The notes below the pieces were generated by a model that saw only the letters and a program-made list of their open reading frames with translations, was not told where the DNA came from and made no database searches. Shown here one piece after another: positions 17,868 to 28,263 of a DNA stretch of 64,000 bases (within the stretch, counting starts at the first letter, position 1; the number at the start of each line of letters is the position of its first letter). Made by a program: the position numbers and the translations under genes. Source of the stretch: Pseudocolwellia sp049933045 (GTDB lineage Bacteria > Pseudomonadota > Gammaproteobacteria > Enterobacterales > Alteromonadaceae); assembly GCF_049933045.1 (NCBI RefSeq), contig NZ_CP187926.1, positions 1,736,001-1,800,000 on the forward strand, written 5' to 3'.

Positions 17868-18462
17868 AGTAATCTACTTCCTATTACGCAATTAGTATAA
17901 TCATCAATGATTTACTTTGTTTTTTGGTCATAAACAAGCCTTACGCACACTTCTACAACATTCGGATTAAAGGCCGAAAAAAAGAGACTATTTCTCACGC
18001 CGCAAGAAATAACGCCTTTACACAAAACCTGAATTTGAAGGTAGCGTCTAGCCAATCGTAAATCTATATATGTGTTCCGTATCGTGAAACAAGGTCTATT
18101 TAATAAAGAAGAGCTACCAATACACAGTAAAAAGAAATATTGCTTCATGCCTCTACAGACTCATCAAAACAATATGATTTATCACCGAATGGGTGAATAT
18201 GTTTAAATTAATATAAGCTTGTAGAGTAATAACAATAATATAAACAAGAACATGAAATACGAGCTAAACAACTCATAAAATTGTGTGAGTTAATTAAAAT
18301 TCAATGAAGTGAGATAAAGTGATGATATTTCCTTCTACAATGCGATTTAAATAATGATTCACCGTGCAATATCAGGCTTTAGAGGCTATTATATTTAGAT
18401 AATAAAAATACTACTAAAGGTACTTTTTAGATTAGATTCTAAAGTATTAGGTTTCCTTTAAC
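17868..18462. other. Gene-poor region upstream of the EAL gene
   Basis: 595 bp. A 78-codon reverse ORF (17912-18148) has an acceptable ribosome-binding site but no family resemblance and unusual composition, so I do not call it a gene. The right half must contain the promoter for the EAL protein; no clear -35/-10 pair was seen. Confidence 0.5.
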
Positions 18463-21027
18463 ATGCACATCACCTCTTTTTTCGAACAAGCTAATAAAGC
18501 GATTAAACTAAGTTTTCTGCTTTTATTTATTGCTTCAATAAGTACCGTTTTATGGTTAGTTGCAAAAAACCTTTGGGTTTTAGGCGATTATCAAAATATG
18601 GTTTCTGATGAAATATCGATAGAATATCAATACCTATTAACTGAACAGGACAAACCTAATTTACAACCGCCTATTTCTCAGCAACATTTATTTATTAATA
18701 AAGAAGGCTTAAATTCTGAAAAAATAATTAATAGTTTTTATTGGGTTAAGTTAAATATTACAAATAAAACCGATAAAGAACTAGAGCGGATTTTACATGT
18801 AGATGCCCTTTCAGAAAATATATTCTCTTATTATCAAGTAAGCAAAAATGATACATCTACAGAAAAATTAGCGTTAGAAAATTCAATTTTTCAGCACATG
18901 TTCCCTCATTTTTCTTTTACTTTACCCCCTAATGAATCTGTTTCATTTTTTATTCAACTTAAAACCAATACCAACCGTGTTGTTCCTGTAAATATTTATG
19001 ATTCTGGATATTTTGATCGCTACATTCATAGTTCAATCGCTTTATTTGGTGCATTTATTGGTATTGTTTTATTGGTAGCTAAAGATAATGTTGCTTTGTA
19101 TGTTTCTCTTAAGGATAGAGTTAACTTTACTTATGCGGCTTACTTAATTTGCACTTTTTTAGTTTTTTCAACCACAAGTGGCTTTGGTTACTTGCTGTTT
19201 TCAAATGATTTTCAGCTCTGGCTAAATCAACAGACTTTATATTTTCAATATGCACTTAATATCTATTTGATCATTTTTTCTCTGTATTTTTTACAAGACA
19301 GAGTAATGACAAACAAAGCGTATAAAACCAGAGTTTATTCTTTCATTACCGCCTTTATCTTATTAGTTTTAGCGGCTCAATTTATCTACTCAAGCGACTT
19401 AACCATCTTTTTGTGGTTACAGCCTCTACTTTGGTTATTTGGCTTATTGGTCGTTTGCAGGAATATTAGTAAAAAGTTTGTTTGGGCAAAGTTTTATTAT
19501 ATATCTTGGCTGCCTTACTTAGCCGGTTCGATAACACAATATTTGATTTCTGTTGGTTATATCGAATGTTCGTTTGTTGGCAAAAATGCTTTTATTTTAG
19601 GTGTGATAGCACAAGTTGGTTTTATCGCTTTGGCTTTAACTGAAAGAATGAGAAAGAATGAACAAGACAAACTACATCATTTAAGTCATCACATTAGATC
19701 AGGTTTACCACGCCAATTAAACTTAACAAACGCAATAAAGAAACTCAGCAATCACAATAAAAATTTTAGTGTTATTGTGATACAACCTGAACATATTCAA
19801 AACATACAACACTATGTGGACGATCTCACCTTATTTGCTTTATTTAAGCGATTTAATCAGAGCTTAAGCTCATATTTTAAAAATAATACGGCAATTATCC
19901 CTATTACATTGGATGATGAAAAACTTAGCTATATTCAAGGAAAATGTATCGGCTTTGTTGTTAATTTAGATGAACTGACTGTATCTACTGAGGTTTTCAT
20001 CCAAAACATACAAGACATTCTTTGTAAGGCTTATACGATAAAAGATCTTAACTTATCGTTAACGGGTGTTATAGGTATTGCACATTCACCTGAGCATGGT
20101 TCAACAGGTAAACATCTAATTAAGAATGCGATTTTAGCGATAATAGAAGCTCAGAATACACCAGAGAAATGGGCAACTTATGCAATTCATACACGCGATA
20201 GTTCAACCTTTTTACTCGAGCTTGCTTCTGATATTCAACATGCCTTACGTAATAAAGAGTTACAGGTTTATCATCAACCTCAAATAGATTTAAAAACAAG
20301 TAAAGTGTGTGGCAGTGAGTGTTTGATCCGCTGGGATCATCCAACTAAAGGATTTATTTCTCCTTCTATTTTTATTCCTGTAGCTGAAGATATGGGGTTA
20401 ATTAATAAAATAACATTGTGGGTTTTAGAGCAGTCTTTAGCTCAACATACCTTGATTATGGAAGATTATCGTAGCCATATGGTGTCGATTAATATTAGTG
20501 GTATTAATTTAACCTCTAAGGGCTTTTATCAAGAGATGTTAGCCATAGTCGATAAGTTTGCTGTACCGACAGAAAAAATTATTTTTGAAATAACTGAATC
20601 CGCTAATATTGCTAAAAATGAACACGCTGTACAGGTAATTGATAAGTTTACTTCTTTAGGTATAAAAGTAAGTATTGATGACTTCGGTACAGGTTATTCT
20701 TCGCTGGCTAATTTAGATAAGCTCCCCTTCCAAGAACTAAAAATAGACCAACAATTTGTTGAGAATATTCACAATGATGATAAACGCCGAGTCATTGCCG
20801 AAACTACAGTAAAAATGGCTAAAGGTGTTGGGTTAGAGGTTGTAGCTGAAGGATTAACTACTGCGCAAGATGAAGCGACATTAACAGCATTTGGTTGTGA
20901 TATTGGTCAAGGTTATTATTATTCTGAAGCTTTACCTATTAAGACCTATTTAGAGTGGTTGTCGTTACAAGTAAACGGTAAAACGCCTGATGATTTTCAT
21001 GGTGAGTTTATTCCAAAAAAAGTCTGA
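18463..21027 (+). CDS. Membrane 7TMR-DISM sensor with EAL c-di-GMP phosphodiesterase domain
   Basis: An 854-residue inner-membrane protein predicted to hydrolyse cyclic di-GMP. One N-terminal membrane helix (about 15-35) is followed by a periplasmic beta-rich DISMED2-like domain (about 45-180), a seven-helix 7TM-DISM module (about 185-400), a degenerate GGDEF-like domain lacking the GG[DE]EF signature (about 415-590), and an EAL domain (about 595-840). The EAL signature reads ECLIRW, but the metal and catalytic residues remain: NISGINL, FEITES, SIDDFGTGYSSL, LKID, VVAEGL. I infer an active phosphodiesterase tuned by an unknown carbohydrate-like or small periplasmic ligand. It stands alone, convergent with the TonB receptor. 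Confidence 0.85.
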   Translation: MHITSFFEQANKAIKLSFLLLFIASISTVLWLVAKNLWVLGDYQNMVSDEISIEYQYLLTEQDKPNLQPPISQQHLFINKEGLNSEKIINSFYWVKLNITNKTDKELERILHVDALSENIFSYYQVSKNDTSTEKLALENSIFQHMFPHFSFTLPPNESVSFFIQLKTNTNRVVPVNIYDSGYFDRYIHSSIALFGAFIGIVLLVAKDNVALYVSLKDRVNFTYAAYLICTFLVFSTTSGFGYLLFSNDFQLWLNQQTLYFQYALNIYLIIFSLYFLQDRVMTNKAYKTRVYSFITAFILLVLAAQFIYSSDLTIFLWLQPLLWLFGLLVVCRNISKKFVWAKFYYISWLPYLAGSITQYLISVGYIECSFVGKNAFILGVIAQVGFIALALTERMRKNEQDKLHHLSHHIRSGLPRQLNLTNAIKKLSNHNKNFSVIVIQPEHIQNIQHYVDDLTLFALFKRFNQSLSSYFKNNTAIIPITLDDEKLSYIQGKCIGFVVNLDELTVSTEVFIQNIQDILCKAYTIKDLNLSLTGVIGIAHSPEHGSTGKHLIKNAILAIIEAQNTPEKWATYAIHTRDSSTFLLELASDIQHALRNKELQVYHQPQIDLKTSKVCGSECLIRWDHPTKGFISPSIFIPVAEDMGLINKITLWVLEQSLAQHTLIMEDYRSHMVSINISGINLTSKGFYQEMLAIVDKFAVPTEKIIFEITESANIAKNEHAVQVIDKFTSLGIKVSIDDFGTGYSSLANLDKLPFQELKIDQQFVENIHNDDKRRVIAETTVKMAKGVGLEVVAEGLTTAQDEATLTAFGCDIGQGYYYSEALPIKTYLEWLSLQVNGKTPDDFHGEFIPKKV

Positions 21028-21413
21028 TAAGTGTGAATGTATTTAGCGGTTAGCATTCATTATTTATCAGTGGTTATTTATAAAATCAATGATCTAAAAA
21101 CATATCCACTGTTCAAGGCTGGTTATCGTAGTAGTCATGGCGATTAACCACGGAAATGTTATTTAACCGCTTAGATCTCCTTCCATCTATAATTATATCT
21201 AATAAAAGTATTTTCTAAATTTAATACTGTCGTCTTCACTCTTACGTTAACTATTGTATTCATTAAAGCTTTACCTAAAGCCTATACTCATATTATCCAT
21301 CTATTATTGGCTGTATGTATTACTTTAAAATTTAAACAAAAAAAGCCTGCTTTCGCAGGCTTAGTTAAGATGACATTTTAACTTAACGTATTATTAAGAT
21401 AAAAGATTAACCA
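21028..21413. other. Convergent intergenic region, EAL gene versus TonB receptor
   Basis: 386 bp with no gene. It contains the receptor terminator at 21338-21362; otherwise nothing recognisable. Confidence 0.6.
21338..21362 (-). terminator. Rho-independent terminator of the TonB receptor gene
   Basis: On the minus strand the stem AAGCCTGC/GCAGGCTT (21343-21350 with 21355-21362, loop TTTC/GAAA) is followed by seven T (21338-21344). It lies about 50 bp beyond the receptor stop codon. Confidence 0.88.
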
Positions 21414-23820
21414 TTAAAAATTCGATCTGAACTGAATACCGAAATGTCTATCAGCATCACGTGATACTTGATATCTGAAACCATCTCCACTGTAACTCGT
21501 GAAGAATTTCTCATCTGTTAAGTTTTTACCAATTAATGATACTCGGTATTTATCGTCATCAAACGAGAAAGCAACACTTGCATTTACTAATGCGTAATCT
21601 GGTAATAATGTGACAGGACTGTAGTAACTACCTGTTATCTGGTCAGGTTCGTTGTTGGGCAAGACTGCTCGCTGTTCATCTGTGTATACATAAGATGCAT
21701 TCCAAATAATATTCATGCCTTCAAGTTCAGTTACATATTCAGTTGAAAATGAGTATTTTAAGTCTGGTGAATATGGAACATCTAAACCAGAACGATCTGT
21801 ACAAGGCTCACCTACCGGACAGAAAAACTCATCAATTTCAGCATCAACTTTGGCAACCCCCCCCCGTTAGAGTTAAATTGTCAGTTGCCTGCCAAACAAA
21901 ATCAGCCTCTATACCTTGAGTAGAAACATTACCTGCATTGGTTAAACGAGTAATTGTTACACCACTAGAGTTATCAAAGTTATTTGCTTGAAAACCTTCA
22001 ATTTCGGTTCTAAATATTGCTGCATTAAATACAAAATTACTTGATGCATACTTATAGCCAATTTCATAAGCGTCATTGGTTTCTTCAGCGATTGGGTCTG
22101 CATCATTTGCAGACATATTATAGAAAACATTGAAGCCTGGTCCTTTATAACCTTGCGCCCATGTTGTATAAACCATACTATCTTCGTTGATGTCGTATTG
22201 AGCACCTAGTTTAAACGATGTATTGGTATTATCCGTTTCGCCAGCGAAATCTGTATTTTGAGTTGCAGGTCTTACACCGACACCAGTACGACCATATTGG
22301 TCATCACTTACTCTGTTATGAGTATAGCTAACTTCATCGTTAGTATAACGCGCACCAAATAATAATCTAAAATCGTCAGATACGTGATATTTACCATCAC
22401 CAAATAGAGCCCAGTTTACAAACTCTGTTTTCATATAAGCAGTTGCACTAACAATATCATTAGCACCACATGTAATACCTTCGGCAGAGATAAAATCAGA
22501 AACTTCAGTATCTGTTGGAGCATCAACACCCTGTGTTGTCATCAAGTAATTTGAAATAGCATCATTTAATTGAGTACCATTATTTTGACAACTTGCTTCA
22601 CGTGTAAAGCTACGCTCTGAATCCATTTTCCAGAAAAATGCACCTGCTTGCCAATCTAATGCATCACCAATAGGAGAAGCTATACGAACTTCTTGTGAAA
22701 ATTGACGCCAAGTTTGTGGGCCAACATCATGTAGTTGAAATGGAGGGGTATTGTCAAAAGTTACTGTTTCTGTAGAGTCGCCAGCTATTGAAGTAAAATC
22801 ACCTTCACGGTATTCAGTGTTCTCCCACTCTCTGTATGCCGTAATTGAAGTTAACGTATAATCACCTAACTCTTTATCTATTTGTACAGAGAATGCAGTA
22901 GTATTATCAATAGTGCGAGATTCAAAATCATGGTCAACTAAACGCTGATCTAAATCAAAGTCTGCTACATCATTAACTACACCGTTACTATTAGGAGCAG
23001 CTTCAGAAGCAGGATTTCTACCACTAGGTAACCCTTCAACATCGGCACAACAATCATCATCTGAACTTGCACTTTCAAAAATAAATAATGCTTTTGTATC
23101 AGAAGACAATTCTAAATCAAGCATTGCTCTAAAGCCTTGCTTGTCGTAGCCGTTAACATTTTCATTATTATAAACGTTGTAAAGGTAACCATCGTAGCCA
23201 GACTTAGTTACAACAATACTTGCTGCAGCACTGTCATTAATTTCGCCTTCAAGTTTACCTTTTAACTTATATTCATTACCTTGCATTAAGGTTGCTTCAA
23301 CCATACCACCAGTTTCACCTGTTGGACGTTTGGTTGTAATATTTACTACACCTGCTGAGGCATTTTTACCGAACAGTGTACCTTGTGGGCCACGTAATAC
23401 TTCAATTCGTTCTAAATCGTATAAATCAGTAAAAGCTTGACCTGACCGACCCAACACAACACCATCAACTACTGTTGACACACTAGGCTCTGCTGCAACA
23501 CTAAATGAGATAGTACCTATACCACGAACAGTTATTGCTGAATTTCGAGTTGTTGAACCTTTACTGAAACTTACAGAAGGCACTAAGTTTTGAAGACCTT
23601 CAAAGCTACTTGAGAAAGAAGAGTCTATTTGGTCGCTGCTTAAAACAGAAACAGCTACTGGAATTTCAGAAACTCGTTCTACACGCTTTTGCGATGTAAC
23701 GGTAATAGTTTCTAAACCTTCTTTCTTCGAACTTTCTTCTGCTAGTGCCGGCATAGCAACACTTGTGATAGCTAATGCCGAAACAATTGCTAATGAAAGC
23801 TTGTTTTTTTTGTTATTCAT
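21414..23820 (-). pseudogene. TonB-dependent outer-membrane receptor, frame broken in a poly-G/C tract
   Basis: Outer-membrane active transporter of about 801 residues when the frame is restored. The N-terminus has a signal peptide (LSLAIVSALAITSVAMPALA), a TonB-box-like LETITVTSQKR, and the plug domain (VSEIPVAVSVLSSDQI, LRGPQGTLFGKNASAGVVNI). The barrel ends RYQVSRDADRHFGIQFRSNF with a terminal Phe. At 21857-21865 nine C (nine G in the coding sense) shift the frame after NLTLTGGG and cause a stop at 21844. The rest continues as AKVDAEIDEFFCPVGEP to 21414. Eight or ten G would give an intact protein. Either a phase-variable tract, a recent mutation or a homopolymer read error. It is preceded by the TCTTATATAAGA operator and probably imports the glycoside used by this locus. 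Confidence 0.85.
21857..21865. repeat. Nine-base C homopolymer inside the TonB receptor gene
   Basis: A run of nine C on the plus strand in an AT-rich genome, exactly where the receptor reading frame breaks. Slipped-strand change by one base would switch the full-length receptor on or off. Confidence 0.9.
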
Positions 23821-23983
23821 ATGATTCCCCGATTTACTTGCTGTTATAGATTGTTATATATCGTTTGGTTTTTCATGCTCTTTTGAGCATTGGTATTATT
23901 ATTTTCTAGTGAAAGATTTTATGTTCAAACCATCAACACTGTAATTTTAGATTACACTCTTATACTTGATAAAACAACTAATA

Positions 23984-23995
23984 TCTTATATAAGA
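23984..23995. promoter_or_regulatory. Operator TCTTATATAAGA upstream of the TonB receptor
   Basis: Perfect 12-bp palindrome 164 bp before the receptor start codon. Identical copies stand before the glycosidase and before the reductase operon. Predicted target of the locus GntR regulator. Confidence 0.75.
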
Positions 23996-24071
23996 CTAAT
24001 GATAATAAATATGTATATATTTCAAGAGTTAAGGCATTAAAACACGACTAACTCTTATATATTCTGGTCTT

Positions 24072-25799
24072 TTAGTTTAAAGGGATATTGGTTTCTAGTG
24101 CATGTTTTCTATTCCATCTTTGAATAACAATAGAACAAAAAATAATGTTAAGAAGTAGTACAGTTAAACTACAAGGTAAGTAATACTCACTAAAGCCATC
24201 AACCAAGCCTATAGGTGAAAATAGTAGATATAACTGAACAATTAGAGCTGCTAACGTAATAGCTACCGGTTGGGCATATTTCCAAGGTACAAGATCTACA
24301 GAGCCTGTTACATTAAATATAATCTCACCTTTACGTGGATATAAATAACCTATTAGCAACATCATACTGACTTCAATAACGAATAGAATGGCGTATATAT
24401 GGATAAAGTTAATATCAACTTCTATGACGAACTTAAGAATACCGTAGGTAATTACGTGGAATATAATGACTATTTTAGCGGCTATTGCTGGTACTTTAGC
24501 AGTGAAAAATCCCACTAAAACAATGGTGATAACAGGTATATTATAAAAGCCTGTAAATATACGGATTATTTGCCATAAACCTTCTGGAGCAAACATTAGT
24601 AACGGCGCAACAATAAATGAAAACAAAGCTATGACTACACTCGCAATTTTAGCTACTTTAATAAGCTGTTTATCAGATACTTTGTCTTTTTTAAAAGGCA
24701 TATAAACATCTAAACAAAACAATGTAGCGGCACTATTCAATAATGAATTGAAAGAGCTAAATACAGTCCCTAATAATACCGCCAAGAAAAAGCCTGACAT
24801 ATAGTTAGGTAATACATCTTTAACCAATTGTGGGTAAGCTAAATCGAATGATGGTAGTTCTTTACCTTGGTATAAATGAAATGCGATCACACCAGGTAAC
24901 ATCATTAAAAATGGTACAAGTAATTTAAAGTAGCCTGATAACAGAACACCTTTTTGACCTTCAGCTAAGTTTTTAGCGCCTAATGTTCTTTGTATTACAT
25001 ATTGATTAGTACACCAATAGAAGAGGTTAGCAAAAATCATCCCCGTGAAAATAGTTCCAAAAGGTACGGGATCGCTTTCACCACCAATAGCATTAAGTTT
25101 TTCGGTATGATCATTTAAAATAGTATTCACACCCGCTCCAATATCTCCATCACCCAATAAAGACAAACCGAGCACAGGCACTAAAATTCCAATAATAAGT
25201 AGTCCAACACCATTTAAAGTATCAGATACAGCAACTGCTTTTAATCCACCAAATATCGCATATAAAGATCCAATGCTACCAACCATTACTATAGTAAGCA
25301 CTAAGCTAACTTCATAGCTTAAATTAAGAAGTTCAGGCACATCAAATAAGCGTAAAACAGCAACAGAGCCAGCATATAAAACAGAAGGAATAGTGATTAA
25401 GCCATAACCCACCATAAATAGAACGACCGTCATACGTCTAACAGAGTCATCAAAACGAGTTTTTAGGAATTCAGGTAAGGTAGTAAAAGCGCCAGCGAGG
25501 TATTTAGGTAAGAAAACTAGTGCCATCACGATGGTTGCGAAACCAGCCGTAACCTCCCAAGCCATAGCGCTTAAGTTGAATTTGTAAGCTGAACCGTTTA
25601 GCCCGATAAGCTGCTCTGCTGATAAGTTAGTAAGCAGCATAGAACCAGCAATGAATACACCAGTTAGTCCCCTGCCTGCAAGGAAGTAACCATCTTTTGA
25701 GTCGGTTTCACCTTTTGTTTTTTGATAAGAGATCCATGCAACTACTCCCATAAAAAACATACATGATGCCAGTGTCGAAAAAATTTGTAGCGATGACAT
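24072..25799 (-). CDS. Sodium/solute symporter, SGLT-like (SSS family)
   Basis: An inner-membrane symporter of 575 residues with about 14 hydrophobic segments. The N-terminus (FMGVVAWISYQKTKGETDSKDGYFLAGRGLTG) and the following SMLLTNLSAEQLIGLNGSAYK are typical of the sugar/inositol branch of the SSS (SLC5) family. The region ending YLAGAFTTLPEFLKTRFDDSVRR and the block NQYVIQRTLGAKN also match that branch. It lies between the TonB receptor and the GH31 glycosidase on the same strand and probably carries the glycoside or sulfosugar from periplasm to cytoplasm with sodium. The exact substrate is inferred from neighbours. An 11-bp inverted repeat (25822-25832 with 25923-25933) lies between it and the glycosidase gene. 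Confidence 0.88.
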   Translation of the reverse strand: MSSLQIFSTLASCMFFMGVVAWISYQKTKGETDSKDGYFLAGRGLTGVFIAGSMLLTNLSAEQLIGLNGSAYKFNLSAMAWEVTAGFATIVMALVFLPKYLAGAFTTLPEFLKTRFDDSVRRMTVVLFMVGYGLITIPSVLYAGSVAVLRLFDVPELLNLSYEVSLVLTIVMVGSIGSLYAIFGGLKAVAVSDTLNGVGLLIIGILVPVLGLSLLGDGDIGAGVNTILNDHTEKLNAIGGESDPVPFGTIFTGMIFANLFYWCTNQYVIQRTLGAKNLAEGQKGVLLSGYFKLLVPFLMMLPGVIAFHLYQGKELPSFDLAYPQLVKDVLPNYMSGFFLAVLLGTVFSSFNSLLNSAATLFCLDVYMPFKKDKVSDKQLIKVAKIASVVIALFSFIVAPLLMFAPEGLWQIIRIFTGFYNIPVITIVLVGFFTAKVPAIAAKIVIIFHVITYGILKFVIEVDINFIHIYAILFVIEVSMMLLIGYLYPRKGEIIFNVTGSVDLVPWKYAQPVAITLAALIVQLYLLFSPIGLVDGFSEYYLPCSLTVLLLNIIFCSIVIQRWNRKHALETNIPLN

Positions 25800-25963
25800 G
25801 TTTGAAAAATCCCCGTTTATGAAGATACTAACCTTTACACGTTAAAACTTTTTTATGTTCAGATTTATTAGAGCTTGTTGCTCTTTAATATTTATTTTAA
25901 TGAACAGTAAGAACGTGGATCAGTTAGTATCTTTTTATTATAGTTTTTATATGTTTTTTTACT

Positions 25964-28039
25964 TTACACAGTCCAATAATCAGTAATAGTTGCTATTGAA
26001 TCTACTTCATCAGTATGTTCAATTTCAGCACCTAAAGGAATAGTTTTACCTACTAATGCGAAAACAGCGATTTCTGAAAGCTGTAATGTTAGCTGGTGAA
26101 CTTTCCCCCCAGTAAAGCTTCGGTTTTGACTGTCGTTCATCATCTTCCATTCACCTTCAGGTAAATAAAACTCTACGTCTCCACCTGGCTGTAAACAAGG
26201 AACAACAAGTAAATCATCACCAAACATGTATTGGTCTTCAAAATGCCATGCCGCTTTATCTTCAGGAAAAGCTAACACCATAGCTCTTTGAACAGGTAAA
26301 CCTGAAGCTGTAGCTTGCTGTGCTGTTTTTTGAATATAAGGTAAAAGTTTATATCTTAGTTTTAATGCTTGGTTAGCACATACCTCAGCTTCTTCGCCAT
26401 ATGCCCATGGTTCGCGTTGACCAATACCATGTAAACGCATATGAGCTGAAAATACACTTGCTTGAATCCAACGTACAAAAAGTTCTGCGTCACGTGTATC
26501 TTTATAGAACCCACCCACATCAGTTGCATAAAATGGTGAACCTGAAAGTCCCCAAGATAATCCACCACGAATACTAGCAGCCAAACCACCCCAATCAGCT
26601 TGAGGGTCTCCGCCCCACTGGCTTGGATAGTTTTGAGAGCCAATCCAGGCGGAACGGCTGAATAAGAAAGGCCCATTTTTGCTATAACGTTGTGCTGCTT
26701 CATATACACAGCGGTTATAAAGTAATGTATAAATATTATGGAGTGCTTGTCCCGATTCACCATTATGAGCAAGCATGTTGTCGTCTTCAATTTGTTCGCC
26801 AAAGTCGGCTTTGATCATATCTACACCCAGATCAAATAATGGCTTATGACTTTCACACCAAAACTCGTAAGCTTCTGGATGAGTAAAATCTAAAATACCT
26901 GATTTAGGTAATGGTGTAAGTACTTCACCAAATGCGCTCATGTCCCAGTCGTATTGAAATGATTTTCCTGTACGTTTGTCTTTAATTAGCCAGCCTTTCT
27001 TATCTAAAGTATCGAATAAGTCGTTTTCGACTGAAATCATTGGGTATTCCCAAATACATACTTTAAAGTTCATCGCTTTTAAATCACTGATGACTTTAGC
27101 TGGGTTATCGTATCTAGACTTATCCCATTCAAAAGCAAAACGTGTATCGGTATCTTGCCAAGCTCTGCCATCAAGGGTGATCACATCACATGGCATATTA
27201 TGTTCACGCACAGCTTTTGCTGTACTCATTAATTCAGGAACATCTTTATAATAAGCTTTAGATAAAATAACACCGAAGCTCCAATCAGGAGGCGTTGGTG
27301 CTTTACCGGTAATATGGGTGTACAGATCTAGCATGTCAGCACTAGAGTCTGCATGTAATAAGAAAATATCTGCGTAATTATCTTCTACAAGTAAACCATA
27401 TGAGCGTTGTGACCAAGGAGCGAAGCCAACCCCATGAGTTACCGGTGCAGGTGTATGAACGAAAAGTCCCCAACCTGATGGACTCCATGCAAATGGCACA
27501 TTTTTATATGATATTTCAGCATTAACACCAAGGGCATCGTGATTAAAAGAACGGATTAACTGCCCTCTTTTATCTAACTTGCCCCACTTTTCACCTAAAC
27601 CGTAAACCGGCTCACTAGAACCTAGCTCAAATGACATAAACCATTTATCTTCAATTTTAGTTAAAGGAGGAAGTCGATAATGACGAACAAAATGACCATC
27701 TTTAGGCGTAGACTGAATAACCTTATCAAGCTTACTAAGTGTAAAATTAAACGGGGAATGCTCGATAATAAGTTTATAGTCACCTGCTGAAATGATAGAT
27801 TGATCATCCAAGCTTTGTAATTCAGTTTCGATAACCTGCGGTTCATTCTTTATCATTTCATAATTGTGTTGTCTTGCTTTGCCTAATTGAAAGCGCACAC
27901 CAGCATTTGACAAAGAAATACGGATAACTCCCTCATTTGTATCAAATGTAACAACGTTATTATTGATGCTAGCTTTACCTATAATGATAAGCTGTTTCAT
28001 ATCATTCCATTGAGGACTGTTTACATTAAATTCAGACAT
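25964..28039 (-). CDS. GH31 alpha-glycosidase, candidate sulfoquinovosidase
   Basis: A 691-residue cytoplasmic retaining alpha-glycosidase of family GH31. An N-terminal beta domain precedes the barrel start (PPDWSFGVILSKAYYKD). The nucleophile is Asp412 in MIKADFGEQ and the acid/base Asp478 in GGDPQADW, spaced as in family members. There is no signal peptide, so it acts after import. The context (dioxygenase, aldo/keto reductase, sulfite-type exporter, GntR) suggests release of sulfoquinovose from its glyceryl glycoside. I could not confirm the sulfonate-binding residues known from E. coli YihQ, so another alpha-glycoside remains possible. It has its own operator copy 40 bp upstream of the start and is divergent from gntR. 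Confidence 0.85.
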   Translation of the reverse strand: MSEFNVNSPQWNDMKQLIIIGKASINNNVVTFDTNEGVIRISLSNAGVRFQLGKARQHNYEMIKNEPQVIETELQSLDDQSIISAGDYKLIIEHSPFNFTLSKLDKVIQSTPKDGHFVRHYRLPPLTKIEDKWFMSFELGSSEPVYGLGEKWGKLDKRGQLIRSFNHDALGVNAEISYKNVPFAWSPSGWGLFVHTPAPVTHGVGFAPWSQRSYGLLVEDNYADIFLLHADSSADMLDLYTHITGKAPTPPDWSFGVILSKAYYKDVPELMSTAKAVREHNMPCDVITLDGRAWQDTDTRFAFEWDKSRYDNPAKVISDLKAMNFKVCIWEYPMISVENDLFDTLDKKGWLIKDKRTGKSFQYDWDMSAFGEVLTPLPKSGILDFTHPEAYEFWCESHKPLFDLGVDMIKADFGEQIEDDNMLAHNGESGQALHNIYTLLYNRCVYEAAQRYSKNGPFLFSRSAWIGSQNYPSQWGGDPQADWGGLAASIRGGLSWGLSGSPFYATDVGGFYKDTRDAELFVRWIQASVFSAHMRLHGIGQREPWAYGEEAEVCANQALKLRYKLLPYIQKTAQQATASGLPVQRAMVLAFPEDKAAWHFEDQYMFGDDLLVVPCLQPGGDVEFYLPEGEWKMMNDSQNRSFTGGKVHQLTLQLSEIAVFALVGKTIPLGAEIEHTDEVDSIATITDYWTV

Positions 28040-28078
28040 AGCTAAACTCCAATTATTAATTTATTTCGAAAAAAGATA

Positions 28079-28090
28079 TCTTATATAAGA
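28079..28090. promoter_or_regulatory. Operator TCTTATATAAGA between glycosidase and gntR
   Basis: Same perfect palindrome as at 23984 and 29173, in the 224-bp divergent region, 40 bp from the glycosidase start codon. It could control the glycosidase and autoregulate gntR. Confidence 0.75.
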
Positions 28091-28263
28091 TATAAAAGAT
28101 AGTAATTTTAGATCGAATCTATCAATAATTATTTTATTAAAGGATAAATAGTCGACAAGTATTTATAATATAGTGGTTTAATAGTATTGTTCCATTATAT
28201 TTGTTTATATAATCGCCTTAAGTTATCTAACTAAACCCAGTCTAGGACTATTTGTAGTAACCA

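Noticed and set aside
17912..18148. 78-codon reverse ORF with a hydrophobic start
   Set aside because: It has no recognisable family, repeat or membrane organisation, unusual composition and no operon context; it lies in a decayed region.
21414..21716. Separate small gene of 100 codons at the 3' end of the TonB receptor
   Set aside because: Its sequence is the C-terminal barrel of the receptor, and the frame joins upstream once one base is removed from the C tract.
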